Shown here piece after piece: positions 27,065 through 36,866 of a DNA stretch of 64,000 nucleotides. The notes under the pieces were generated by a model, which was given only the letters and a program-made list of their open reading frames with translations, had not been told where the DNA came from and did no database searches. Every line of letters starts with the position of its first letter. The first letter of the stretch is position 1. This DNA is from JBDTSW01 sp963807385 (GTDB taxonomy: Bacteria; Actinomycetota; Thermoleophilia; Solirubrobacterales; 70-9): NCBI GenBank assembly GCA_963807385.1, contig CAWEBQ010000003.1, positions 1 through 64,000 on the forward strand, given 5' to 3'. Made by a program: the position numbers and the translations under genes.

Positions 27065-28606
27065 CTACTCGTGGGCCAGCGCGCGGCCGGTCATGGCATC
27101 CGGCTGGGCAATGTCGAGCAGCGCGAGAGCGGTTGGTGCGACGTCGGCGAGGATGCCACCCTCGTCGAGGTGTACGCCGGACACCGTGACGATGAAGGGG
27201 ACCGGGTTGGTCGAGTGCGCGGTATTCGGCGAGCCGTCGGGCTCGAGCATGTTGTCGGCGTTGCCGTGGTCGGCGGTCACCATGCAGGCGCCGCCGGCGC
27301 CGTGCACGGCTGCCACGACCTCGGCGAGGCATGCGTCCACCGCCTCCACTGCCCGGACCGCCGCGGGAATGTCGCCGGTGTGGCCGACCATGTCCGGGTT
27401 GGCGAAGTTGATGATCCCGAACCGGTAGTCGCCCCCCCGCCAGCGACTCGCGAACGCCTCCGCAGCGGCGGCGGCGCTCATCTCCGGCTTTTGGTCGTAG
27501 GTGGGGACCTCGCGCGGGGAATCGACCAGGCAGCGCTCCTCCCCCTCCCACTCGTTCTCGCGTCCGCCGTTGAAGAAGTAGGTGACGTGCGCGTACTTCT
27601 CCGTCTCGGCGACGTGGAGCTGCCGGGCACCGTGCTCCGCCAGTACGGCCGCGAGCGTCGTCTCCGGGCGGGCCGGCGGGAAGGCGACCGGGTACTGCCA
27701 ACCCTCCCGGTACTCGGTCAGGGTGGTCAACCCGACCGCAGGGGCGTCGCCCCGCCCGAAATCCGCGAAATCTGCCTCCCCGAGCGCCCTGCAGAGCTGG
27801 CGCGCGCGATCCGGCCGGAAGTTGAAGTGGATCGCGACGTCGCCGTCCGCCATCCCGTCGTAGTCACCGATCACCGTCGGCAAAATGAACTCGTCCGTCT
27901 TGCCGTCCGCGTACGCGGCCTCAACCGCTGCGCCGGCGTTCGCGGCCTTGGCGCCGTCCGCGTGGACGATCGCGTCGCAGGCCAATTTCACTCGGTCCCA
28001 GCGCCTGTCGCGGTCCATCGCGTAGTAGCGCCCGGAGACCGTCCCCACGCGGCCACGCCCCCCCAGCCACCGGCCCAGCTGCTCTAGGTACCCCGGCGCG
28101 GAGTCGGGCAGGGTGTCACGGCCGTCGGTGAACGCGTGCATCACGATGTCCTCCACGCCCTCCCGCGCGGCGAGGTCGATCAGGGCCTGGATGTGCGCCC
28201 AGCCCGAGTGCACCCCGCCGTCGGAGACGAGGCCCATCAGATGGAGGCGACCCCTCGGGCTCGCCTTCGCGGCCCGGCAGGCCTCGAGCAGCACCTCGTT
28301 CGAGAAGAACGAGCCATCCTCGACCGCCTTGTCCAGGCGGGCAAGGTCCTGCTCAACGACGGCGCCGGCGCCCAGATTCAGGTGACCGACCTCCGAGTTT
28401 CCCATCTGCCCTTCGGGGAGGCCGACGTCGCGTCCGGAGGCCGACAGGGTGGTGTGCGGGTAGGCCTCCCAGAGCTCGTCGAAGGTGGGCGTCGCCGCCT
28501 GGGAGATCGCGTTGCCGGGGCCGTCGGGCGCCAGTCCCCAGCCGTCGAGGATGACCAGCGCCAGGCATGGCACGGGAAGCAAAGTCGCGCCCTCCGGAAG
28601 GCTCAT
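27065..28606 (-). CDS. gpmI: cofactor-independent phosphoglycerate mutase
   Basis: 513 residues, the usual length of the family. Converts 3-phosphoglycerate to 2-phosphoglycerate using two Mn ions. LVILDGWG (Asp21) and GQMGNSEVGHLN (catalytic Ser71) mark the phosphatase-like domain; HAFTDGRDTLP, GRYYAMDRD and FNFRPDRARQL belong to the transferase domain. MVTADHGNADNM near the end carries further metal ligands. It overlaps tpiA by 4 bp (ATGA) in the glycolytic operon gap-pgk-tpiA-gpmI, which therefore covers lower glycolysis from glyceraldehyde-3-phosphate to 2-phosphoglycerate. Confidence 0.95.
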   Translation of the reverse strand: MSLPEGATLLPVPCLALVILDGWGLAPDGPGNAISQAATPTFDELWEAYPHTTLSASGRDVGLPEGQMGNSEVGHLNLGAGAVVEQDLARLDKAVEDGSFFSNEVLLEACRAAKASPRGRLHLMGLVSDGGVHSGWAHIQALIDLAAREGVEDIVMHAFTDGRDTLPDSAPGYLEQLGRWLGGRGRVGTVSGRYYAMDRDRRWDRVKLACDAIVHADGAKAANAGAAVEAAYADGKTDEFILPTVIGDYDGMADGDVAIHFNFRPDRARQLCRALGEADFADFGRGDAPAVGLTTLTEYREGWQYPVAFPPARPETTLAAVLAEHGARQLHVAETEKYAHVTYFFNGGRENEWEGEERCLVDSPREVPTYDQKPEMSAAAAAEAFASRWRGGDYRFGIINFANPDMVGHTGDIPAAVRAVEAVDACLAEVVAAVHGAGGACMVTADHGNADNMLEPDGSPNTAHSTNPVPFIVTVSGVHLDEGGILADVAPTALALLDIAQPDAMTGRALAHE

Positions 28607-29364
28607 GCGGCCGCGCGGCAGATCGCGAGAAAGTCCTCCGGGTTGAGGCTGGCGCCGCCGATCAGCCCACCGTCGACGTCGGGCTGGGCGATCAGCTCTT
28701 CGGCGTTGGCGGGCTTCATCGAGCCCCCGTAGAGGATCCGAACGCGCTCGGCAGCCGCGGCGTCCCGCTCGGCCAGCGTCGTGCGGACGAAGGCGATCGC
28801 CTCCTGGGCCTGCTCGGTGGTCGCGGTGCGACCGGTGCCGATCGCCCAGATCGGCTCGTAGGCCACGACGACCTCCGAGAGTCGCCCCGACTCGACCTCG
28901 GCCAGGTCCGCCTCAAGCTGAGCGGCGATGACCGCCTCGGTCTCCCCCGCGTCGCGCTGCTCCTCCGACTCGCCGACGCAGAGGATCGGGAGCAGCCCCG
29001 CCTCGAGCGCCGCCGGAACCTTGCGCGCCAGCGCCTCGTCGGTCTCACCGAACAGCCCGCGCCGCTCGGAGTGGCCGAGCACCACCGACTCAACACCGAT
29101 GTCGGTGAGCATGCCCGCCGAGACCTCGCCGGTGAACGCACCGTCGGACTCAAAGTGCATGTTCTGGGCCGCGACCCGGATCGGGCTGCGCCGGGTGAAG
29201 TCGACGGCGGTCGCGAGCGCCGTGTACGGGACGGAGAGCACGATGTCCACCGCCTCGAGGACCTCCGTAGACGGAATGAACCGCTCGAGGAAGTCCCCCG
29301 CCTCCTTTTGTGTCTTGTGCATCTTCCAGTTGGCCGCCACCAGCGGGCGTCGTGCGTCAGGCAT
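28603..29364 (-). CDS. tpiA: triosephosphate isomerase
   Basis: 253 residues, an (alpha/beta)8 barrel interconverting dihydroxyacetone phosphate and glyceraldehyde-3-phosphate. Catalytic residues are all present: Asn12 and Lys14 in ANWKMHKT, His98 in LGHSERR, and Glu170 in VAYEPIWAIGTG. The phosphate-binding ILYGGSMKPANA and LIGGASLNPEDF complete the signature. The gene overlaps pgk (8 bp) on one side and gpmI (4 bp) on the other, so the operon is translationally coupled. Confidence 0.96.
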   Translation of the reverse strand: MPDARRPLVAANWKMHKTQKEAGDFLERFIPSTEVLEAVDIVLSVPYTALATAVDFTRRSPIRVAAQNMHFESDGAFTGEVSAGMLTDIGVESVVLGHSERRGLFGETDEALARKVPAALEAGLLPILCVGESEEQRDAGETEAVIAAQLEADLAEVESGRLSEVVVAYEPIWAIGTGRTATTEQAQEAIAFVRTTLAERDAAAAERVRILYGGSMKPANAEELIAQPDVDGGLIGGASLNPEDFLAICRAAA

Positions 29365-30561
29365 CCTGAAGCGCCTCCACCCCGGGGAGATCCCTGCCCT
29401 CCATCAACTCGAGCGAGGCGCCGCCTCCCGTCGAGAGCCAGTCGACCTGACCGGAGAGGCCGAACGCAGCGAGCGCGGCCGCCGAGTCCCCGCCGCCGAC
29501 CACGGTCACGCCCGGGGCGGCGGCGATCGCGTCGGCGATCGCGCGCGTTCCGGCCGCGAACGGCTCCATCTCGAAGGCGCCCATCGGACCGTTCCAGAAC
29601 ACGGTGCCGGCCCGGTCGATCTCCGCCGCGTAGCGATCGGCGGTCTCGGGGCCGATGTCAAGCCCCATCCACCCGTCGGGGACATCGATCCCATCGGACA
29701 CCCGCTTCTCCGCGTCGGCGTCGAAGCGGTCGCCGATGACCAGGTCGGTTGGCAGGAGCAGCTCGCAGCGCGAGCCGTCGGCCTCCTCGAGCACCTCGCG
29801 CGCCAGCTCGATCCCCTCCTCCTCGACCAGCGAGTTGCCGGTCTCGATCCCCTGGGCGCGGAAGAAGCTGAAGCACATCGCGCCGCCGATCAGGATCTGG
29901 TCGGCGATCTCTCCGAACCGGTCGAGGACGCCGATCTTGTCGCTCACCTTGGCGCCGCCGAGGACGACGCAGAGCGGCCGCTCCGGGTCGTCTCGCACCG
30001 CTGTGAGCTCCCGTACCTCGCGCTCGAGCAGCAGCCCCGCGAAGCCCGGAAGCTCGCGGGCGACGCCCTCCGTGGTCGCATGAGCCCGATGCGCGGCCCC
30101 GAACGCGTCGTTGACGTAGAAGTCCGCGAGCCTCGCGAGCTGTCCGGCCAACTCGGGGTCGTTGCTCGTCTCCCCCGGCTCGTAACGACTGTTCTCGAGG
30201 ACGAGGACGCCTCCAGCCGGCAGCGAGTCCGCTGCCATCTCGACCTTCGGGCCGACCACTGCGGGGGCGAATCGCACGTCGGCCCCCTCCAGGTGCCCGG
30301 CCAGGTTCTCCATGACCGGGCGCATCGAAAGCGATGGATCCGCGCCGTCGGGGCGCCCCAGGTGCGATACGAGCACGAGCGCCGCGCCGCGCTCGCGAAG
30401 GAGCTCGATCGTCGGCAGCGCAGCCCTGATCCGGGTGTCGTCGGCGATCGCCGCTCCGTCGAGTGGGACGTTGAAGTCCACGCGGACCAGGACGGTGTGG
30501 CCGGACGCGTCCGCATCGCGGACGCTCGCCTTGCCGAACGCCCCGCGAGTGGCCTCGGTGG

Positions 30562-30565
<4 letters not shown>
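29357..30565 (-). CDS. pgk: phosphoglycerate kinase
   Basis: 402 residues. Transfers phosphate between 1,3-bisphosphoglycerate and ADP. N-domain: VLVRVDFNVPLDG, LVSHLGRPDG and FVNDAFGAAHRAH-like VNDAFGAAHRAHAT; C-domain: VVLGGAKVSDKIGVL, VFWNGPMGAFE and VGGGDSAAAL. I place the start at TTG 30565, because it forms a 4-bp TTGA overlap with the gap stop codon and gives the normal N-terminal length. A longer frame from 30631 would run into gap. Confidence 0.95.
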
Positions 30566-31584
<1,019 letters not shown>

Positions 31585-31618
31585 CCGTCCTCCTGGTTCG
31601 TCTGTTGGCTGAAAATCC

Positions 31619-31981
31619 TCAGTCGACGCCGACGGTGATCTCGATGCGATGCCCGTCGGGGTCACGCAGGTAGGCCGCATAGTAGGTCGGCCCGTACTCG
31701 GGACGCTGACCCGGGTCGCCCTGGCTGATCCCGCCGGCGTTTACGCCCCCCTCCCAGGCGGCCTTGACCGCGGAGATGCCGTTGGCGGCGAACGCGATGT
31801 GGCCACCGGGGTGCGTGGGCCCGCGGCGTTCGGAGATGAAGAAGACCGGGCGGAAGATTCCCCAGCCGACGCGCTCGTCGGTCTCGACCTGACGCCGCCA
31901 GCCCAAGGGTCCGAGCACCGAGTCGTAGAAGGAAGCGCCCAGGTTCAGGTCGGAGACCTCGAGGCTGACGTGATGGATCAC
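31619..31981 (-). CDS. VOC (glyoxalase-like) metalloenzyme domain protein
   Basis: 120 residues forming one vicinal-oxygen-chelate unit: HHVSLEVSDLNLGASFYDSVLGPLGW at the start, HIAFAANGISAVKAA in the middle and YYAAYLRDPDGHRIEI at the end. The His and Glu positions used for metal binding are kept (HHVSL, HIAF, RIEI). Such small proteins include glyoxalases, dioxygenases and resistance proteins, so the reaction cannot be named. GTG start at 31981, 6 nt after TAGGTT. It lies just before gap on the same strand. Confidence 0.8.
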   Translation of the reverse strand: MIHHVSLEVSDLNLGASFYDSVLGPLGWRRQVETDERVGWGIFRPVFFISERRGPTHPGGHIAFAANGISAVKAAWEGGVNAGGISQGDPGQRPEYGPTYYAAYLRDPDGHRIEITVGVD

Positions 31982-31987
31982 GAGGGA

Positions 31988-31993
31988 AACCTA
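31988..31993 (-). promoter_or_regulatory. -10 box (TAGGTT), leaderless-type promoter
   Basis: TAGGTT is 6 nt from the GTG at 31981. It may also drive the glycolytic operon by read-through, since only 34 bp separate the VOC gene from gap. Confidence 0.45.
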
Positions 31994-32002
31994 TGGGAGC
32001 GC

Positions 32003-32773
32003 TCAGGCACGGGGCTCCCAGCGAAACCCGCGCATCGCGATCAGCAGCCCGCCGACGCCCCAGGCGGCCACGATCGCGAGCTGGCCCCACTCAAAGCCTG
32101 CGCCCGCCGTGGTGGGATTCCATGCGGTGAAGAAGGCCTCGAAGAAGTGGCGGATCGGGAAGATGTCGGCGAACGCCAGGACCCCCTCGGGGATCTCCGT
32201 CTCGGGGATGAAGATCCCTGACAGGAAGTAGAGCGGCAGCAGCGCGGCGTTAGACATCGGTGCCGCGGCATCCTCGGTCGGGATCGCGGCCGCGAGCGCG
32301 AACCCGAGGCAGCAGAATGACGCGGCCCCGACCAGCAGCGCAACGATCACTGCCGGAAGGCGCTCGAACGGGATCTCGACGCCATAGAGGATCCGTCCGA
32401 TCAGTGCCACGACCACAAGGCTCAGCACCGAGACAACGATCGCGTTCCCCACGCGGCCGGCGATGAAGACCCAGGCAGGAAGCGGAGTCCCGCGGGTGCG
32501 CTTCAGCAGCCCGTTCTCGCGGTCGACGGTGAGCGAGATCGCGAGGCTCTGCATCGTCGCTGAGACCACCGCGAGCGTGATGATCGCCGGGACGTAGTAC
32601 GTCGTCGTCTTGATCCCGCCGAGTTGGTCGAGCGTGTCGTTGCCGAAGATCGTCGCGAAGATCAGCAGGAACATCACCGGCAGCAGGACGGTGAAGAACA
32701 CCGACGCCGGGTTCCGCCAGAACGTCTTCTGGTCGAAGCGGAACTGGTGGGCAACCAGCGCGGCGGAGCTCAT
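32003..32773 (-). CDS. ABC-2 type transporter permease
   Basis: 256 residues with six predicted hydrophobic segments: FFTVLLPVMFLLIFATIFG, then a cluster of four (about 95-200), and a last one near the C-terminus (LAIVAAWGVGGLLIAM). TVDRENGLLKRTRGTPLPAWVF is the cytoplasmic loop typical of ABC-2 exporters coupling to the ATPase. ATG 32773 overlaps the ATPase stop (ATGA), so the longer frame upstream was rejected. Together the pair forms a drug, lipid or polysaccharide exporter; the cargo is unknown. Confidence 0.85.
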   Translation of the reverse strand: MSSAALVAHQFRFDQKTFWRNPASVFFTVLLPVMFLLIFATIFGNDTLDQLGGIKTTTYYVPAIITLAVVSATMQSLAISLTVDRENGLLKRTRGTPLPAWVFIAGRVGNAIVVSVLSLVVVALIGRILYGVEIPFERLPAVIVALLVGAASFCCLGFALAAAIPTEDAAAPMSNAALLPLYFLSGIFIPETEIPEGVLAFADIFPIRHFFEAFFTAWNPTTAGAGFEWGQLAIVAAWGVGGLLIAMRGFRWEPRA

Positions 32774-33699
32774 CCGGGACGATCGTCCTCGGGCTCGGCG
32801 CCCGTCAACTCCAGGTACACGTCCTCCAGGCTCGGCCTGCGAACCTCGAGCCCGGAGAGCTCGAGGCCCCGGTCCACCGACCACGAGGTCAGCTTCGCGA
32901 GCGTGGGAACGGGATCGAGGGCCTCGATCGCCACGTCCACGACCCCCTCGCCGGCGGTCGTCTTCTCCGCGTCTACCGGGAGCGAGGCAGCCGAGGCAGT
33001 GGGCATGTGGAAGGTGATCCTGGCTGCCGCGTCCTGGCGCCCACCCAGGTCCGCAGGGCTGCCCTCGGCGACGATCTCGCCACGGGCGATCACGGCGAGC
33101 CGGTCCGCGAGAGCCTGCGCCTCCTCCATGTAGTGCGTGGTGAGGAAGACGGTCTTGCCGAGATCACGAAGGTTGCTCACGACCTCCCAGGCATGGCGTC
33201 GCGCCGAAGGGTCGAAGCCGGTGGTCGGTTCGTCGAGGAACAACAGCTCCGGGTCACCGACGAGGGCAAGCCCGACGTCGAGCCGGCGCTGCTGACCCCC
33301 GGACATCCGCAGCACGCGCGTGTCCGCCTTCTCGGTGAGCCCCACGAGCTCGATCGTCTCCTCAACGTCGCGCGGATGGGCGTAGTAGCCGCCGAACAGC
33401 TGGAGCGTCTCCCGGGCGGTCAGCTCGGGATGCATGCGGCTCTGCTGGAGGACGATCCCGATCCGCTCCCGCCACTCGCGGTCGGCCTCGCTCGGGTCGA
33501 TGCCGAGCACCGACACCTCGCCCGACGAGCGGTCTCGGTATCCCTCCAGGATCTCCACGGTGGAGGTCTTCCCGGCGCCGTTGGGCCCGAGGAACCCGAA
33601 GATCTCCCCGGCATCGACCTCGATGTCGATGCCGCGGACGGCCTCGAAGTCGCCGTAGGACTTGCGCAGGCCGGATACACGGATGACGGGGTCGGTCAC
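32770..33699 (-). CDS. ABC transporter ATP-binding protein (DrrA/CcmA-like)
   Basis: 309 residues. Walker A GPNGAGKTST (about 40-49), Q-loop VLQQSRMHP, signature RMSGGQQRRLD, Walker B ELLFLDEPTTGFD, and H-loop FLTTHYMEEAQ are all intact. A C-terminal domain of ~85 residues (about 225-309) ending in SLEDVYLELTGAE is typical for DrrA-type ATPases. GTG 33699 is preceded by TAGAAT at 10 nt. Coupled to the permease downstream. Confidence 0.9.
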   Translation of the reverse strand: MTDPVIRVSGLRKSYGDFEAVRGIDIEVDAGEIFGFLGPNGAGKTSTVEILEGYRDRSSGEVSVLGIDPSEADREWRERIGIVLQQSRMHPELTARETLQLFGGYYAHPRDVEETIELVGLTEKADTRVLRMSGGQQRRLDVGLALVGDPELLFLDEPTTGFDPSARRHAWEVVSNLRDLGKTVFLTTHYMEEAQALADRLAVIARGEIVAEGSPADLGGRQDAAARITFHMPTASAASLPVDAEKTTAGEGVVDVAIEALDPVPTLAKLTSWSVDRGLELSGLEVRRPSLEDVYLELTGAEPEDDRPG

Positions 33700-33709
33700 G
33701 GGGCGCGCG

Positions 33710-33715
33710 ATTCTA
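33710..33715 (-). promoter_or_regulatory. -10 box (TAGAAT), leaderless-type promoter
   Basis: TAGAAT is 10 nt before the ATPase GTG (33699), at the far end of the spacing range seen elsewhere in the window. Confidence 0.4.
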
Positions 33716-33759
33716 GGGGTGCCCGACGGTTGCCATTTGACGGCGGCGGAGGCGCACAG

Positions 33760-33765
33760 TAGTTT
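33760..33765 (+). promoter_or_regulatory. -10 box (TAGTTT), leaderless-type promoter
   Basis: TAGTTT is 8 nt before the ATG at 33774 of the secreted glycosidase gene. Confidence 0.45.
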
Positions 33766-33773
33766 CACCCACG

Positions 33774-35355
33774 ATGCGAGTGCCCTGCCTAGCACGGGCT
33801 CGCCGAGTTGCCTCGTCTACCGCCACGATCGCTTTCGTGGCCCTTGGCATCGTCGGCAGCCCAGCAGCCGACGGGTTCAGCAAGCGGGTGTCGAACGACT
33901 ACTTCGGCGCCAACCTGCCGGACGCCCTGACGATCAGCGAGACCCGCTTTGCGCTGCACCTGCGTCAGATGAAGGAGAACGGGATCTCCCGGGTCCGCAC
34001 GGTTCTGCCCTGGCGGATGCTGCAGCCGGTCGCGCCGACCGACGCTGCCCCGCAGTACTCGTTCAGTCGCGCTGACGATCTCGTCGGCGCGGCCGCCGCA
34101 GCGGGCGTTCAGCTGCAGCCGATCCTCGCCCAAGCGCCCCACTGGGCCAGCGACGTCTCCGGGACCGACGCCCTCGTCTGCAACGCGGCCGCCGGCGTCC
34201 ACAGCCTCGCACCCGCCCCGCGCCACACAGACACGTTCGCGGGCGTGGCGGAAGCCGTCGCGGCGCGATACGGGCCGCGAGGCGCCTTCTGGACCGAGAA
34301 TCCCGTTCTCCAGCCGCAGCCGGTCCAGGACCTACGAGATCTGGAACGAGGAGCATCTCAAGGGGGCCTGGTGCCCCAGGCCGCAACCCGAGGTGTGGGC
34401 CAGCTACTTCGTGAAGGCCGCGCGAGCCATCCAGACTGTTCAGCCTGAAGCGCACGTAGCAATCGGCGGGATCGGCGGGATCGGCGCCAATCGGACCGCG
34501 CCGGACTACCTCGACATGGACGTCTTCCTCGCGAGGGCGACAGCGCGGGAACCAACGATCCGCAGCCTGGCGACATCGGTCTCAGTGATCGCCTATCCGG
34601 GGGTCGACGCTGAGCGCCAGCTCCAGACCATGAACCGGCTTCGGAGCGCGGCCCGAGAGGGTGGCATTCCAGACTCGACACCGATGTTGGTCAGCGAAAT
34701 CGGCTGGCCGACGCAAGGCGACGACGCTGTGAGCGAGGCGGAACGGGTCGATGCTTACCGCGTGGTGACGCGCGACCTTCCTCGTACCAACTGCAATGTC
34801 TCGGGCATCACCCAGCACTCGTGGATGTCGAACGAGGCGTCACGCGACAGTTGGTCCTGGGTCGGGATCGCGCAGCCCTTCTCGGGCGCGCTGTATCCGG
34901 CCGGCAAGGAGTACGTGAGCGGCGTGGCCATCCAGCTCGGCAACGGCGCGTCGGAGGCACCGCAACGTACGCATACGGCCTGCGAGGGCATGCCAAATCC
35001 CGACACGGATCGGGATGGGGTCCTGGACGAGGACGACTACTACCCGCTCGACGGCACACGGACCGACCCTCCCGGCGGGGGCACCTCGGGCGGGGGCACC
35101 TCGGGCGGGGGGGGCGGAGCCGTCAACCCTCCGGGAGGTGGCGGAGAGGCAGGAGATCCGTGCGACCGGATGCGACGGCTCAGAACGCGCCGGACAAAGC
35201 TGCGCGGGACCGCGCGCGAGGCACGGGCGAGCGGGCGCTGGGGCAGGTACTACCGGCTGCGAGTTAGGCGGTCCGAGCTGAGGGATCGGCTGCGCGTAGC
35301 GAAACGCGCCGTGCGGCTGCCTAGCCAACCGTGCCGAACTCGACGGTGTAGGTGA
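33774..35355 (+). CDS. secreted glycoside hydrolase, clan GH-A-like, Arg-rich tail (one frameshift)
   Basis: About 526 residues. A signal peptide (1-32, ending PAADG) leads into a TIM-barrel-like domain. TYEIWNEEHLKG carries the WNE acid/base Glu and MLVSEIGWPTQGD the nucleophile Glu, as in clan GH-A enzymes. Removing one extra G near 34335 joins the two frames exactly at YEIWNE. After the barrel, NPDTDRDGVLDEDDYYPLD is a Ca-binding DxDxDG-type loop, then GGGTS repeats, and a basic, Arg-rich C-terminus that may hold the protein to anionic wall polymers. It could trim or remodel the surface polysaccharide. Confidence 0.7.
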
Positions 35356-35890
35356 CGAAGTAAGAGTCGGGCTTGCCCGATACGGGCGCGCCCTTCCCGG
35401 CTGCCACCCCGAGGTCCTCCCACTTGTTGCTGAGGATGTTGCCGCGGTGGTAGCTGTCGGCCATCCAGGCGTCGACCATCTTGCTGGGGGTGTGCTCGTA
35501 GCCGATGTTCTCGGCGTAGGCCCAGGTGTTGCCCTTCAGGTAACCGATCTGCTTCAGCCGCTTCGTGAGGCTGCCCTCGCCCGGGCAAGCATGCTTGAAG
35601 CAGTCGTTCGCAAGCATGACATTGGTGTGGTTCTTGGCCACCTTGTTGAGCTTGCGATCCACCTTCAACTCGGACTTGCCGCGGCTCAGGCGCTCGATCT
35701 GGACAAGGCACTCCACGGCGTCCTTGAACTGCTTGGCGGAGGCCTCGTTGGGAGCGGCGTCGGCGTTGTGGCACCCGCCGCCCGCGCTGGCCGGCGTTAC
35801 CCCGGAACGGGCCATGAGCCCGAGCGTCAATGCGACGGCGCCCGCGAGGACGGCGAACAGAATGAGCTTGGTCCGGGATGCGTGTGTCAA
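35321..35890 (-). CDS. secreted CAP-domain (SCP-like) protein
   Basis: 189 residues. N-terminal signal peptide or anchor (about 8-36) then a CAP domain: LNKVAKNHTNVMLANDCFKH with a conserved His, WAYAENIGY, and the hallmark YHRGNILSNKWEDLGVAAG. Cys pairs (CHNAD, CLVQIE, CFKHAC) suggest disulphides outside the cell. Bacterial CAP proteins are widespread secreted proteins of mostly unknown role. TTG start at 35890 with GGAGGC upstream. Its 3' end overlaps the convergent glycosidase gene by 35 bp. Confidence 0.8.
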   Translation of the reverse strand: MTHASRTKLILFAVLAGAVALTLGLMARSGVTPASAGGGCHNADAAPNEASAKQFKDAVECLVQIERLSRGKSELKVDRKLNKVAKNHTNVMLANDCFKHACPGEGSLTKRLKQIGYLKGNTWAYAENIGYEHTPSKMVDAWMADSYHRGNILSNKWEDLGVAAGKGAPVSGKPDSYFVTYTVEFGTVG

Positions 35891-35960
35891 TCGAGCCTCC
35901 AGTTAACTCCCGCTAGGTCGGCGCAAGCTTAACCCAGGCGTCGGCAGCGCGCGCGGCCTC

Positions 35961-36866
35961 CTAATCCAGATCCACGTCCCTATGCACGACCCGCAGGACG
36001 AGATCGTCCCGCCCCACGAGGTGCTGGGCGACCCGGTCGGCGATCGTCACCGAGCGGTGGCGCCCGCCGGTGCAGCCGATCGCGACGGTCAGGTGACTCT
36101 TGCCCTCCGCCACGTATGCGGGCAGCAGGAAGTCCAGAAGGGGCAGGAGCCGCTGGTAGAACTCGCTCGCGAGCTCCCCCGCCTCGACGTGCTCGACCAC
36201 CTTGGGATCGCGGCCGGTAAGCGGGCGCAGGTCCTCGCGGTAGTGGGGATTCGGCAGGAACCGCACGTCGAACATCAGGTCGGCGTCCCGGGGAGGGCCG
36301 TTCTTGAACCCGAAGGTGAGGATGGTCAGCGCGAGCTGGGCGGGCCCGTGCGGTCCGAGCATCTCGATCGAGATCCGGCGCCGCAGCATCGCCCCCGTCA
36401 GCTCGGACGTCTCCATCACGAGGTCGGCACGCTCGCGCAGCGGCGCGAGGATCTCGCCCTCCTCGCGGATTCCGTCCGTCACCCGTCCGTCGGGCGCGAG
36501 CGGGTGCCGGCGGCGAGTCTCCTTGAACCGGTCGAGCAACGTCTCCTCGTCGGCCTCGAGAAACAGTACGCGCGGCACGATCCCGCCCGCCTCCAGCTCC
36601 TCGAGCACCGCTTGAAGCTCCTGGAAGTACTCGCCCCCGCGCACGTCCGAGACGACCGCCGCACGCCTCACCCCGCTGCCCTCGTGTCGGAAGAGCTCTC
36701 CGAGGGCGCCGATCATTCGCGGCGGCAGGTTGTCGACGCAGAAGTACCCGCCGTCCTCGAAGGCCGCGATCGCCTCGGACTTGCCGGCCCCCGAGTAGCC
36801 GGTGATCACGACGAGATCGACCTGGCGCGCCGACCCGTCCGCCCGATCCTGCCCCGACGCCGTCAT
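35961..36866 (-). CDS. rapZ: RapZ-like nucleotide-binding protein
   Basis: 301 residues. P-loop GYSGAGKS at 23-30, Walker-B-like VVSDVRG, and the C-terminal domain with LTFGFKNGPPRDADLMFDVRFLPNPHY and AIGCTGGRHRSV are characteristic of RapZ/YvcJ. In E. coli RapZ is an RNase adaptor controlling amino-sugar synthesis; in Gram-positive bacteria the rapZ gene sits beside uvrC, as here. It touches the uvrC stop by 1 bp (TGATG), so the two are coupled. The actinobacterial function is less well defined than in enterics. Confidence 0.92.
   Translation of the reverse strand: MTASGQDRADGSARQVDLVVITGYSGAGKSEAIAAFEDGGYFCVDNLPPRMIGALGELFRHEGSGVRRAAVVSDVRGGEYFQELQAVLEELEAGGIVPRVLFLEADEETLLDRFKETRRRHPLAPDGRVTDGIREEGEILAPLRERADLVMETSELTGAMLRRRISIEMLGPHGPAQLALTILTFGFKNGPPRDADLMFDVRFLPNPHYREDLRPLTGRDPKVVEHVEAGELASEFYQRLLPLLDFLLPAYVAEGKSHLTVAIGCTGGRHRSVTIADRVAQHLVGRDDLVLRVVHRDVDLD

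Noticed and set aside
35073..35115. GGGTS tandem repeat as a mobile or regulatory repeat
   Set aside because: It is an in-frame linker within the glycosidase, typical low-complexity coding sequence.
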